From contig CAXRDE010000019.1 in NCBI GenBank assembly GCA_964229355.1, forward strand, positions 434,001 to 498,000: DNA of 64,000 nt, read 5' to 3'. This document shows, piece by piece, positions 16,920 through 25,494 of the stretch (its first letter is position 1; each line of letters opens with the position of its first letter). Made by a program: the position numbers and the translations under genes. Origin of the DNA: CAXRDE01 sp964229355 (GTDB lineage: Bacteria > Cyanobacteriota > Sericytochromatia > UBA7694). Below the pieces are notes generated by a model. The model saw nothing but the letters and a program-made list of their open reading frames with translations, was not told where the DNA came from and searched no databases.

Positions 16920-18763
16920 GTGCTCTCTAAGGCAAAGATTTTATCTTCTAAAATCTGAATTTCAGAGCGGTAGCGCTCGCTGCTCTGGCGTAGGGTCTCC
17001 ATGTCTTTGGACTGGCCTTCGCTATGCTTTTTCAGGCGATTGTACAGCTGTTCCCCTTGTTTGAGTTTCTCTTTTAACTCTTCAATGGTTTGGTTGCGGC
17101 GCTGTTGCTGAGCACCCATCAGTTGCAGAGACTGGCGCAATTGCTCAATTTCCAATTGAAACTGCTCTGCATCCATGTCCGCCAGTTTTTCTTCGAGGTT
17201 GCGTTTGTCAAAGGCGAGTTGGGCCTTGTCTTCGCGCAATTGCTCTAAGCTATCTCTCAGATATTCCATCTCTAAGCGCAACTGATCTCGCTCCTGGGTC
17301 ATTTGCACCAACACCTGTTGGTCTTCATCGTGTAGCTCTTGTGCGTATTCTAAATCCGAGAGCTTGTCCTCTAGGGTTTCACTCAGTAAGGCCATTTCCC
17401 GCTGGTGACGCTGAAGTTCTTCGGCCAGCTCTTCAATCATTTGCTGGGCCTGGTTCAGACGTTCAGCACGGGTGTTGAGTTCTTTGTACAAACGCTGAAT
17501 CTCAGAACTGCGTTCGGCTTTGTCTAAATTGAGTCCCAGGTTGGCCTGCTCGATTTCGTCTTTGGCCTCAATCAGGGCCGCAATGATTTGCTGGGCTTCT
17601 TCTAAATTGGCGGGTAGATTATCTACCTTTTCGTTGAGCTTTTTGTACGCCACCGATAACTCTCGCAGTTTCAGGCGGGCGTTTTTCATTTGGTCGCGCA
17701 GCTTCTTATTTTGCTCTTCTTTCTCGTGATTCAGCTGCATGAGTTTGCGCTTGTCTTTGGCCCATTGCTCTTCTTTTTTAAGTAGGCGCTCGTGAGATTG
17801 TTGAAAGCTCAGCACATTTTGTTCGAGCTCGTGCAATTGCTTCAGCTGGGACTTGGCGTTCTGCTCGCGCTCCTGGGATTGTGCGAGATCTTTTTGCAGG
17901 TGTTGTTGGTGGTTGTACATGAGGTGTAATTGCTCTTCGTATTCCACAATTTGCTGTCGCAGAGCCTGCTCATAATCCTGGGTTTTGGCCAGGGACTGGC
18001 TTAATGCATTGAGCTCACCGTGTAAGTGATCGTCATGGGCCTGAGGGTTTTTGGTTTCGGACAACTTCTTGCGCAGGGCATCGTTTTGGGTTTGCATTTG
18101 CTTCAGGCTGCCCTGGAGCTTTTCAATATCTGCCAGGGCGGCAGTGGCCCGTGACACCGATTTGGGTACGCTGCGTTGGGCCAGTTGGTCTCTGAGCTGT
18201 TGGTTTTCGTGCTGCAGGCTTTTGATGCGCTGGGTTTGTTCGTCTTCGTCGTGTTGTTGCTGATTAAGTAAGATCAGGGTGTCGGTTTGATCGTTAAAGC
18301 GTTCGCGCTGTAAATAGTCCCAGAGGGCAGCCAGCAGCCCCACAAACAGGGCCAACACCAAAGGAAAGAGCAGATTGAAATCCAGCCATTGCACCGGCAT
18401 CCGGTAATAAAAGCGGTAGTCGCCCTGGGGAGAGCTTTCGTAGGGTAGCGCTTCGTTTTTGAGCACAAAAGCCCCTTGCTGTTGGTGGGCCGTCGCCGAA
18501 TTGCCCAGGTTGCTGGTAATGGCGACCCCGCCTGCATCGGCCACGATCACGGTCAGGGGCAACTGGCTTAAAAAACGTTCCACCTCTCCGTCTTCTTGAT
18601 CTTGCAGCAGGCGACTCAGGCGAGGAATGGCCTGTTGTAAGGGAGCCAGTTGATCGGCGGGGGCAGCCGAACGAAACCCGAACCAGTACCAGCCCGCCAT
18701 GGGTAGAAACAAACCGACGGTAATGCTAAAAACCAGTACAAGCGCGCGCAAGGGGTTTGACAT
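16901..18763 (-). CDS. Membrane-anchored long coiled-coil protein with small periplasmic domain
   Basis: 620 residues. A first membrane helix (about 9-28) is followed by a periplasmic domain of about 100 residues (LTVIVADAGGVAITSNLGN resembles a sensor fold). A second helix (LLFPLVLALFVGLLAALWDYL) comes next, then about 450 residues of heptad-rich Glu/Gln/Lys/Leu coiled coil in the cytoplasm. There is no kinase, methyl-accepting or GGDEF signature. It could be a scaffold for cell shape, polarity or a secretion machine. The 3' end overlaps the ADP-ribosylglycohydrolase gene by 19 bp. I recognise no named family. Confidence 0.78.
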   Translation of the reverse strand: MSNPLRALVLVFSITVGLFLPMAGWYWFGFRSAAPADQLAPLQQAIPRLSRLLQDQEDGEVERFLSQLPLTVIVADAGGVAITSNLGNSATAHQQQGAFVLKNEALPYESSPQGDYRFYYRMPVQWLDFNLLFPLVLALFVGLLAALWDYLQRERFNDQTDTLILLNQQQHDEDEQTQRIKSLQHENQQLRDQLAQRSVPKSVSRATAALADIEKLQGSLKQMQTQNDALRKKLSETKNPQAHDDHLHGELNALSQSLAKTQDYEQALRQQIVEYEEQLHLMYNHQQHLQKDLAQSQEREQNAKSQLKQLHELEQNVLSFQQSHERLLKKEEQWAKDKRKLMQLNHEKEEQNKKLRDQMKNARLKLRELSVAYKKLNEKVDNLPANLEEAQQIIAALIEAKDEIEQANLGLNLDKAERSSEIQRLYKELNTRAERLNQAQQMIEELAEELQRHQREMALLSETLEDKLSDLEYAQELHDEDQQVLVQMTQERDQLRLEMEYLRDSLEQLREDKAQLAFDKRNLEEKLADMDAEQFQLEIEQLRQSLQLMGAQQQRRNQTIEELKEKLKQGEQLYNRLKKHSEGQSKDMETLRQSSERYRSEIQILEDKIFALESTQYGGK

Positions 18764-18884
18764 GGTGGGGCCGCCTACTTCATATTTTTTAACAATTATA
18801 GCAGTTGCTCTTTAAGCTTCAACTAAGACCACCCGTAAACTGCGCTAGAATACCTCCATCATCTATACCTGCAGGAGCCAACAC

Positions 18885-19934
18885 ATGAGTCAATCCCCAT
18901 GGGGCATGTCCATTCAAAAAAAAGGGGGCGTCGATGTCCTCAAACCCGTCGCTTTGCCCCGCGAAAAACCAGGGCCTGAGCAAATTGCTGTAGAGGTCAA
19001 GGCCTGTGGCGTCAACTTTGCCGATGTGCTCATGCGCATGGGGCTTTACCCTGAAGCGCCCTCCACGCCTTTTGTACCGGGTTATGAAGTGGCCGGTGTG
19101 GTGGCTGAAGTGGGGGAGAAGGTCACCGCCTACAAGCCCGGTGATCGCGTCATGGCCGCCACCTATTTTGGTGGGTACGCCTCGTATGTGGTGGTCGAAG
19201 AAGAAAAGGCCCTGCCCCTGCCCGAGCACCTGAGTTTTGAAGAGGGGGCTGGACTGTTGGTGAACTTTATGACCGCCTGGGTGGCCTTGCACGAAATGGC
19301 CCGCATTCGCGAAGGGGATCATGTGCTGATTCACGGCATTGCCGGAGGCGTGGGACTGGCGGCCCTGCAGGTGGCCCATAATGCGGGCTGCCACATTTAC
19401 GGTACCGCAGGCTCTGAAGCCAAGCTCGAAGCCGCGAAGGCCATGGGTATGCACTACGGCGTCAATTACCGCAAAACCTCCTTTGTCTCAGATATTCGCC
19501 TGAATGTGGCCCGTCGCCCCCTTGATGTCATTTTAGATCCTATCGGCGGCGATAACCTGGCCAAAGACCGCAAATTGCTCAAACCCACGGGCAAGTTGAT
19601 TGTGTACGGCATGGCCAAGGCGGTGACGGGGCAAAAAGCGAACCCGCTAACGAGTTTGATCACGGGGCTCAGCATGTTTCATGTGAACCTGATGTCCTTG
19701 TTCTCGCAAAATCAGGGGATTTTTGGTTTGAATATTTTACGCCTGTGGCGCTTTCCCATTATGCGTCAGGTGGGTGAAACCCTGCTGACAGAGTTCGAGG
19801 CCAAACGTTTGACCTGCACCTTAGACACCACCTTTTTGTTGTCTGAAGCAGGCGCGGCCCAGCAGTACCTACAAGACCGTAAAAACACGGGCAAGGTGGT
19901 GCTCAAAGTAGACGAGGTTTCCCCTCTGCTTTAG
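18885..19934 (+). CDS. Medium-chain dehydrogenase/reductase, VAT-1/quinone oxidoreductase-like
   Basis: 349 residues. The GroES-like N-terminal domain includes VKACGVNFADVLMRMGLYP and FVPGYEVAGVV, both typical of the zinc-free quinone oxidoreductase branch. The NADPH-binding Rossmann motif is HGIAGGVGLAALQVA. There is no structural zinc cysteine cluster. Members reduce quinones or alpha,beta-unsaturated carbonyls with NADPH. AGGAG lies about 9 nt before the ATG. The gene is monocistronic and converges on the MutS2-like gene with an 11-nt gap. Confidence 0.88.
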   Translation: MSQSPWGMSIQKKGGVDVLKPVALPREKPGPEQIAVEVKACGVNFADVLMRMGLYPEAPSTPFVPGYEVAGVVAEVGEKVTAYKPGDRVMAATYFGGYASYVVVEEEKALPLPEHLSFEEGAGLLVNFMTAWVALHEMARIREGDHVLIHGIAGGVGLAALQVAHNAGCHIYGTAGSEAKLEAAKAMGMHYGVNYRKTSFVSDIRLNVARRPLDVILDPIGGDNLAKDRKLLKPTGKLIVYGMAKAVTGQKANPLTSLITGLSMFHVNLMSLFSQNQGIFGLNILRLWRFPIMRQVGETLLTEFEAKRLTCTLDTTFLLSEAGAAQQYLQDRKNTGKVVLKVDEVSPLL

Positions 19935-19945
19935 GGCGCGAGCCT

Positions 19946-21649
19946 TTATTTCAGGGTCACAATGGTGACCCCTGAATCCCCTTCTCCGGTATAGCCCAGG
20001 CGATAGGCTTCGGCATACCGGCCATGAATAATCAGCGATTCTAGATGCTCGTGTACCGCCCGCCGCAGCGTGCTGGTGCCTTTGCCATGGACCACGCGCA
20101 GCTGTTTCTCGCCAGCGTGGTAGGCCATGTCCAGATGCTTTTCGAGTACGGGAATGGCTTCAAGCACATTTAGCCCGTGCAGATCGCAGTCCACGGGCTC
20201 CCAGCGTGCTGCACTGACAGACACGGTCACCGGGTCGTGGTGCTGTCTTTTTTCTTGACGGTGGCTGCTCAGCCGCAGTGCATCAGGGCTGAGATGCATA
20301 AACATGCCCTCGCAACGCACCTGCACTTTGCCTCGGCGGTCCAGGGGTTTTACGACCTCGCCGTACTGTTGCAGTTGGGGAATATACACCCGCGTGCCGG
20401 GCCGGACGTTGGCCGGAACCGGTTGGTGCTCCTGGGTAGGAGTGTCAGCAGGGGGCTGTGGTGCAGTGTTTTTGCGGGGAGAGGCCTTGCTAGCCACGGC
20501 AACCGCTTTGGGTTTGGGTTGGCTTGCTGCAGGCTGTTGCAGGGCCTTGAAATGTTTTTCGGCCTGTTGAATCAAATGGCTGGGTAAGCCACTGTAACGT
20601 GCCGCTTGAAACAGGCCCGCTTCGCCAATGTGGTCCCATTGGATCTGGGTCTTTTTGTGCTGGGTGGTCACGTACAAAATACGGGTATGGGGTACGGTCT
20701 GGGCATGGCGCAAAAGCAAGCGATCGTAGGTGCTGATCAGGTTAAGGCTGCCTTTGGTGTGTAATTGCTCCATGATGGCTTTGGCGAGGGCATGAGATTC
20801 ACCAGGAGCCGAATGGGCGAGAAAATCGTCGATCAAGATCAGCCGCTCCTGGGCCTGGCTGTGCAAGAGGGGTTTGAGGGCCTGTAAGCGCTCGCTGAGG
20901 TTTTGGTGGGCAGGGAGCCAATGAATGCCCCGAAAGACAGGTAAGGCCATCGGCTCACCGCTGCAGGGTACACCACTCTGGTGCTGCATGATCAACAGGT
21001 AGAGGCCTTTCAGCAAGGCTGACTTACCGCTTTGGTGGCTGCCGTTGACCAACAGGGTTTGGATGTCTTTTTGCCAGTGCAGATCCAATGGGCTGTGTAG
21101 GCCGGGCAGGGTGAGTTGCTTGAGATCCCAGGCCTGTTGTTGGCTAATATGGCTCAATTGCAGTTTGCGTTGGCGTCCGTACTGGGCCTTGGCATACCAG
21201 ACGCCAATCTCGTCGATCACCTGCAGTTGTTGTTCGATGGCGTGACGGTGCTGTTGCAGCACGTGCTGCGCTTTGCGGGGATCTGTATGGGGCTGGATGT
21301 CTGCTTTTAAAGGGGGCCAGAGGGCTTTGCTTTCCGGTAAAGCCTGTTTGAGATCGCCAATAAGCGCTAAAAAAGCGGGCAAATACTGGGCCGCTTTGGC
21401 GGGGGTTTTGGCTCCTTCTTTGAGCCAGTGCTTGTCTTTTAAAAAAGCACGAGACGCAAAAGGATCCGCTTCGCGGGTGAGGCGAAAGGCCCACTGGGTT
21501 TGGGTGAGTTGTTCTTGCACCTGGGTTTTGTTGACGCCCGGACGCAAGTGCAAGCAACGCTGTTCGCTTCCATAGGTGGGAGCGCTTGCCGACAGGATCA
21601 AACACCATTGGGACCACGTGGAAAGGGGATTTGATCCTGAGGAGCTCAT
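19946..21649 (-). CDS. Reduced MutS2-like ATPase with C-terminal Smr domain
   Basis: 567 residues against about 780 for true MutS2. The ATPase core carries Walker A NGSHQSGKS (202-210) and Walker B ILIDD (271-275), where MutS proteins usually have Asp-Glu. A Pro/Gln-rich linker (about 375-420) and a small beta domain follow (GTRVYIPQLQQYGEVV, like the KOW-type part of MutS2). The Smr nuclease-type domain has DCDLHGLNVLEAI and VVHGKGTSTLRRAV. The N-terminal lever/clamp part is short and poorly conserved. MutS2 relatives act in recombination control or ribosome rescue; whether this one does is open. Its ATG overlaps the TPR gene stop as ATGA. Confidence 0.8.
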   Translation of the reverse strand: MSSSGSNPLSTWSQWCLILSASAPTYGSEQRCLHLRPGVNKTQVQEQLTQTQWAFRLTREADPFASRAFLKDKHWLKEGAKTPAKAAQYLPAFLALIGDLKQALPESKALWPPLKADIQPHTDPRKAQHVLQQHRHAIEQQLQVIDEIGVWYAKAQYGRQRKLQLSHISQQQAWDLKQLTLPGLHSPLDLHWQKDIQTLLVNGSHQSGKSALLKGLYLLIMQHQSGVPCSGEPMALPVFRGIHWLPAHQNLSERLQALKPLLHSQAQERLILIDDFLAHSAPGESHALAKAIMEQLHTKGSLNLISTYDRLLLRHAQTVPHTRILYVTTQHKKTQIQWDHIGEAGLFQAARYSGLPSHLIQQAEKHFKALQQPAASQPKPKAVAVASKASPRKNTAPQPPADTPTQEHQPVPANVRPGTRVYIPQLQQYGEVVKPLDRRGKVQVRCEGMFMHLSPDALRLSSHRQEKRQHHDPVTVSVSAARWEPVDCDLHGLNVLEAIPVLEKHLDMAYHAGEKQLRVVHGKGTSTLRRAVHEHLESLIIHGRYAEAYRLGYTGEGDSGVTIVTLK

Positions 21650-22068
21650 CGTTTAAAGCGTTTTTCTTGAATCTTTTTTTCTAAATAGATGATGCGGCCT
21701 TTGATGGTTTCCAGGTCTTTGTCATCGGGAGCGGCGTAACGCACAAAGAGTTTATAGTGGTTCAGAGCCACTTCAAGCAGGTCTTTGCGCCAGTACAAAA
21801 ATCCGGCGTTATAGTGATATTTGGGGTTGCCCGGTGACATGGACAAGGCTGAGCGAATCAGCATCAGCGCTTCATCAATATCCCCTTTGTCAAACTCGAC
21901 GCCGGCCCGCAAAAACTTTTTTTCGGCTTCCAGGGCTTTCAGTTCGGCTTCGCTGGTGATTTTGGTGAAATCAACGCTGTCTCGCATTGAACGAGGTACT
22001 TCAGCCACGGGCTTTTCAGGCTTTGTGAGGGGGGCTTTGGGGGCTTCCTGGGGGCGATCTTCGGTCAT
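21646..22068 (-). CDS. Small TPR-repeat protein
   Basis: 140 residues. A Pro/Lys-rich N-terminal tail of about 40 residues is followed by two TPR-like helical hairpins (FDKGDIDEALMLIRSALSMS, YHYNAGFLYWRKDLLEVALN). There is no signal sequence. It overlaps dapF upstream and the MutS2-like gene downstream, each by the four bases ATGA, so all three are almost certainly translated together. A protein-protein adaptor role is likely; the partner is unknown. Confidence 0.82.
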   Translation of the reverse strand: MTEDRPQEAPKAPLTKPEKPVAEVPRSMRDSVDFTKITSEAELKALEAEKKFLRAGVEFDKGDIDEALMLIRSALSMSPGNPKYHYNAGFLYWRKDLLEVALNHYKLFVRYAAPDDKDLETIKGRIIYLEKKIQEKRFKR

Positions 22069-22931
22069 GACAATGCTCCTTCAAGGGGATATATTCCAGA
22101 ATACACTTCTTCACTGGGCCCTGTCATGTAGACAGGCTCATTTAAACCATTCCACCGGATCTGTAAGGGGCCGCCGGGCAGGTGAATGGTGCAGGGGCTG
22201 TGCAGTTGCTGCAGCAATTGTCCGGCCACGGCTACCGCGCAAGCGCCGGTGCCGCAAGCTTCGGTGGGCCCCACGCCGCGCTCCCAAACTTTGACCACGG
22301 CCTCGGTCGGGCTGTGAAATACCACAAACTCAATGTTGGCCTGGGCTGGAAACTGAGGGTGTTTCATCAGCGCTTCACCCCAGAGGTGCCATTGGGTAGG
22401 AATCTCGCTCACCGGAATTACGCAGTGGGGATTGCCCATGGACACCAGACTGACCGCAAAGGTTTTTTTATGGGCGGGTAAGGTCAGGGGGGCATTTAAA
22501 ACCGGGCTTTCTGCAAAGCCCAGAGCGGGAATCGCCTCGAGCGTCAAGCGTGGGGCACCCATTTCCACTTCAATTTCGGCATAAGACGGTCCGTGAGATA
22601 ACACCTTGCCTGTTAATATACCCGCACCGGTTTCAATCCGTTGTTCCAGACCCAGGTCATGATGTTGGTGCAGATAGTGTACAAAGGTGCGCAGCCCATT
22701 GCCACACATTTCCGGCTCGCTGCCGTCGGCATTAAGAATTTGCATGCGGGCGTCGGCCTGGGCCGAGGGGTGGTAAACAATCAGTCCATCGGCCCCAATG
22801 CCCCGGTGGCGCTCACAGATCCGTTGCGCCAACAGGGGCCATTGCTCAGGGGCAATATCTTCACGGTGTGCGGTGAGTATAAAGTCATTGCCAAGACCGT
22901 GACTTTTGACAAAAGCAAGGGGCTTGGGCAT
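22065..22931 (-). CDS. dapF: Diaminopimelate epimerase
   Basis: 288 residues from ATG 22931 (MPKPLAFVKSHGLGNDF); a longer frame from 22982 would overlap the upstream gene. The two catalytic cysteines are in SEPEMCGNGLRTF and GPTEACGTGACAVAVAG. DapF converts LL- to meso-diaminopimelate for lysine and peptidoglycan synthesis. The start is 2 nt after the stop of the FlgT-like gene, and the stop overlaps the TPR gene start, so the gene is embedded in a compact operon. Confidence 0.96.
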   Translation of the reverse strand: MPKPLAFVKSHGLGNDFILTAHREDIAPEQWPLLAQRICERHRGIGADGLIVYHPSAQADARMQILNADGSEPEMCGNGLRTFVHYLHQHHDLGLEQRIETGAGILTGKVLSHGPSYAEIEVEMGAPRLTLEAIPALGFAESPVLNAPLTLPAHKKTFAVSLVSMGNPHCVIPVSEIPTQWHLWGEALMKHPQFPAQANIEFVVFHSPTEAVVKVWERGVGPTEACGTGACAVAVAGQLLQQLHSPCTIHLPGGPLQIRWNGLNEPVYMTGPSEEVYSGIYPLEGALS

Positions 22932-22932
22932 A

Positions 22933-24072
22933 TTACTTGGCTTTGGCCTCAATTTTGCCTGCAGTGACGCCTTGAATGTCAAAGCCGAAGGCTTTCAGCG
23001 CTTTGGCGGTGGCAAGGGCTTCGGCCAGATCATCGGTTTTGCCCGCAAAGGTGATTTCGTACTGGGCCACCAGATTGCGGTACACCAGACGATTCAGCTT
23101 TTTAATGCCGGGTACCGACTGCAAGGCTTCGCGCAGCGCACGTTCGCGGTTGTAGTTTAAGCCTTTAACGCTTAACAGGACTTTTTGCGTGGTGGCGGCG
23201 GGCAGTTTGGCGATCTCTAAGGCAAAAAACTGACCGGCTTTTTGCGCGGCCTGCTGTACGGCCTTGCTTTCGGCAATCTCTTGCGCTGAGCCCCCTGCGG
23301 CAGCCACAAAGTTTTTGGCGGCCAATATTTCACCGGTATCTACGCGAATCAGACGGGCGTCAATTTGCCCCTGGGTCATAATGGTTTGAATGCCCGCGTA
23401 GGTTTCCATGGGGGCACCCGCTGCACGGGTCAGGGTCTTGCCCACCACCAGTACATCCACGCCCTGGTCGCGCAAAATGGGCAGTGCCGCCAGATAATTG
23501 CCCTGCTGAATCTGTTGCATCAGGGCGGGTTGATTCAACTGTACCAGCGCGTTGTCGTCGGCCACGCGAAAGCCCTTTTGAATCATCATGGCGTTGAGCT
23601 CGGTTTTGGCACTTTCGTTTGAAGCACGGGCTTCTCCGTTAGAGACCAGCACCACGGCCACGTTCCAGTCGCGCAACAGGCCTAAGGCAGCCAATTGATC
23701 CACCAGGGGTTCAACGCTGACGGTAGCCTGTATTTTGACGGTGTAAAGGCCGTTGGCCTGCGATTCACCTACGACCTTATAGCCGCTGACATAGCCACTG
23801 GACTGGGTTAAGATCTTATCGCTGACTAAGGCCATGTTTTCGGTGAGGGTTTCTGAAAGCACATAAACCCCCATGGCTTGCTCCACAGCGAGGCGGGTGG
23901 CCTGGTTGATGGCCTCTTCGCGGGCCCGGCTGACGCCGATAGAGAGGTCGCCCTGGCCACTGGTGATGACTTGTTTCACTTCATTGGCGGCCTGTACGGG
24001 GGCCATAATATTAAAACTCAGGGCGCAGAACAACGCCAATGTAATGGGCTTCCAGGACTTAAACAACTTCAT
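22933..24072 (-). CDS. Exported protein with FlgT/LPP20-like N-terminal domain
   Basis: 379 residues from ATG 24072, which has GAGG 5 nt upstream and opens a clear signal peptide (MKLFKSWKPITLALFCALS, cleavage near VQA/ANE). Residues about 35-125 (AREEAINQATRLAVEQAMGV, SSGYVSGYKVV, YTVKIQATVSVEPL) resemble the N-terminal domain of flagellar protein FlgT and LPP20 lipoproteins. A middle domain (VDVLVVGKTLTR, QIDARLIRVDTGEILA) resembles the FlgT/CsgG-type alpha-beta fold. A repeat-like C-terminal domain follows. A role at the flagellar base or outer membrane is a reasonable guess, not proven. Confidence 0.68.
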   Translation of the reverse strand: MKLFKSWKPITLALFCALSFNIMAPVQAANEVKQVITSGQGDLSIGVSRAREEAINQATRLAVEQAMGVYVLSETLTENMALVSDKILTQSSGYVSGYKVVGESQANGLYTVKIQATVSVEPLVDQLAALGLLRDWNVAVVLVSNGEARASNESAKTELNAMMIQKGFRVADDNALVQLNQPALMQQIQQGNYLAALPILRDQGVDVLVVGKTLTRAAGAPMETYAGIQTIMTQGQIDARLIRVDTGEILAAKNFVAAAGGSAQEIAESKAVQQAAQKAGQFFALEIAKLPAATTQKVLLSVKGLNYNRERALREALQSVPGIKKLNRLVYRNLVAQYEITFAGKTDDLAEALATAKALKAFGFDIQGVTAGKIEAKAK

Positions 24073-24103
24073 GAGAACCTCGCTGATGATTGAAATAAAG
24101 GTC

Positions 24104-24283
24104 TTAACGGTAAAACAGGGACACTGTGGTATTGCCGCAGAGATCGCCGTCGCCGTCGGCCACCGCGCTTTCACTTTGGTTGACTTGCACCAGTTCAATA
24201 TCGCTGTGCTCGCTTAACCAGGCATTGATTTTTTCTTCGAGAGTTTCGGCATCGGGAGCTTCAAAAATTTTACAATGCAACAC
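24104..24283 (-). CDS. Small Cse60-like protein
   Basis: 59 residues if read from the GTG at 24283 (VLHCKIFEAPDAETLEEKIN), which has AAAGGA upstream. An ATG at 24382 would add 33 residues that look non-coding. The core pattern, K-IF-APDAETLEEKINAWL followed by DIELVQVNQSES and NTTVSLFYR, resembles the small Cse60 family first named from sporulation genes and common in non-spore-formers. Function is unknown. It lies 31 nt upstream of the FlgT-like gene on the same strand and could head that operon. Confidence 0.6.
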   Translation of the reverse strand: MLHCKIFEAPDAETLEEKINAWLSEHSDIELVQVNQSESAVADGDGDLCGNTTVSLFYR

Positions 24284-24427
24284 GTTTAAAATATCCTTTT
24301 TTTGTTGCCAAGTATACCACGGCTCTTTGGTGCATCTAAAACCCATAAAAAAGCGAGAGGCGGTGACGATGTGCTTTTGCAAGCTGTGTTAAGTTGAGAA
24401 GGGCGGGCAGTAGTTAAGGAGTAGACC

Positions 24428-25462
24428 ATGGGCGTAGAAAAATACGCAAAACCCTTTGTAGAAGAGGCCCAAGAGACCTCTCAAGAAACCCAGCGCAGCA
24501 AGCGTAAGCTGGCAAAGCGCATCTTTGCGGTGCTCAAGTCGACGGTGGTGGAGTTCGGGGCTGACAACGCGTCTCAGCATGGGGCAGCGCTTTCTTTTTT
24601 TACGGTCTTTGCACTGCCCCCTTTGTTGGTCTTATTGGTCATGGTATTGAGCTTGTTTATTGACGGCAGCACCGTTGAAACCCAAATCCTCGATCAGGTG
24701 CGCTGGGCGGCGGGTAAAACCAGTGCCGATGTGGTGCAAACCATTTTAGAAAACGCCAACAAGCCGGGTAACTCAAACTTTTTTGCGGCTTCGGTGAGTT
24801 TGGGCGTACTCTTGTTCAGTGCCTCCAATGTGTTTGCCCAATTGCAAGCCACCTTAAACACCATCTGGGGGGTGGTGGTTAAGCCTGAGGTGGGCATCAA
24901 GGCCATGTTAAAAACCCGTTTGCTCTCTTTTGGCCTGATTTTATCTACAGGTTTTATGGTGGTGGTGCTGTTACTCATTGATTTGATTTTGGCGGTACTA
25001 CAAAGTACTTTAGGGGCCAGGCTGGGCATTTTGGAGCATTTACACTTTTTCAAACTCCTGAACCTGGGCATTTCTTTTGTGCTGTTGACAGGGGTCTTAT
25101 CGACCCTCTTCAAGAGCTTGCCCGATGTGCAAATTCGCTGGCGAGACGTGGCCGCAGGTGCCGTTTTTACTGCCAGTCTCCTGAGCCTGAGTAAGTTTGT
25201 GATCAGTTGGTACTTGAGCACCAGCGATATGGGGTCCGCTTATGGGGCGGCAGGGTCCACCATCATTTTCTTGTTTTGGTTGTACCTCAATATTCAAATT
25301 TTTCTGTTGGGTGCGGAATTTACCGAATCTTATGCCCGCGAGTTTGGCTCGGGTATTCGACCTGACAAAAACGCCATGTGGCGTAAAGGATACCGCCAGG
25401 AAGCCCCTTCAGATACCGAGGCCGCTGTCACAGAAAAACAAACCCACACGCCAGCCGCCTAG
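24428..25462 (+). CDS. YihY/BrkB family inner-membrane protein
   Basis: 344 residues with six predicted membrane segments. The family region HGAALSFFTVFALPPLLVLL opens the domain, and GSAYGAAGSTIIFLFWLYLNIQIFLLG closes it, as in UPF0761/YihY proteins. They are often annotated as virulence factor BrkB or RNase BN by history; the biochemical role is unclear. A charged 40-residue N-terminal tail precedes the membrane part. AAGGAG is ideally placed. fliP follows 32 nt downstream, so the two may share a transcript. Confidence 0.9.
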   Translation: MGVEKYAKPFVEEAQETSQETQRSKRKLAKRIFAVLKSTVVEFGADNASQHGAALSFFTVFALPPLLVLLVMVLSLFIDGSTVETQILDQVRWAAGKTSADVVQTILENANKPGNSNFFAASVSLGVLLFSASNVFAQLQATLNTIWGVVVKPEVGIKAMLKTRLLSFGLILSTGFMVVVLLLIDLILAVLQSTLGARLGILEHLHFFKLLNLGISFVLLTGVLSTLFKSLPDVQIRWRDVAAGAVFTASLLSLSKFVISWYLSTSDMGSAYGAAGSTIIFLFWLYLNIQIFLLGAEFTESYAREFGSGIRPDKNAMWRKGYRQEAPSDTEAAVTEKQTHTPAA

Positions 25463-25494
25463 GCGTCGCTTTATTTTTGTGCCACAATAAGGCT

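Noticed and set aside
18819..19454. 211-residue open frame on the minus strand opposite the MDR oxidoreductase
   Set aside because: It lies fully within a well-matched plus-strand gene, is rich in Gly/His of the kind made by reading the opposite strand, and has no ribosome-binding site.
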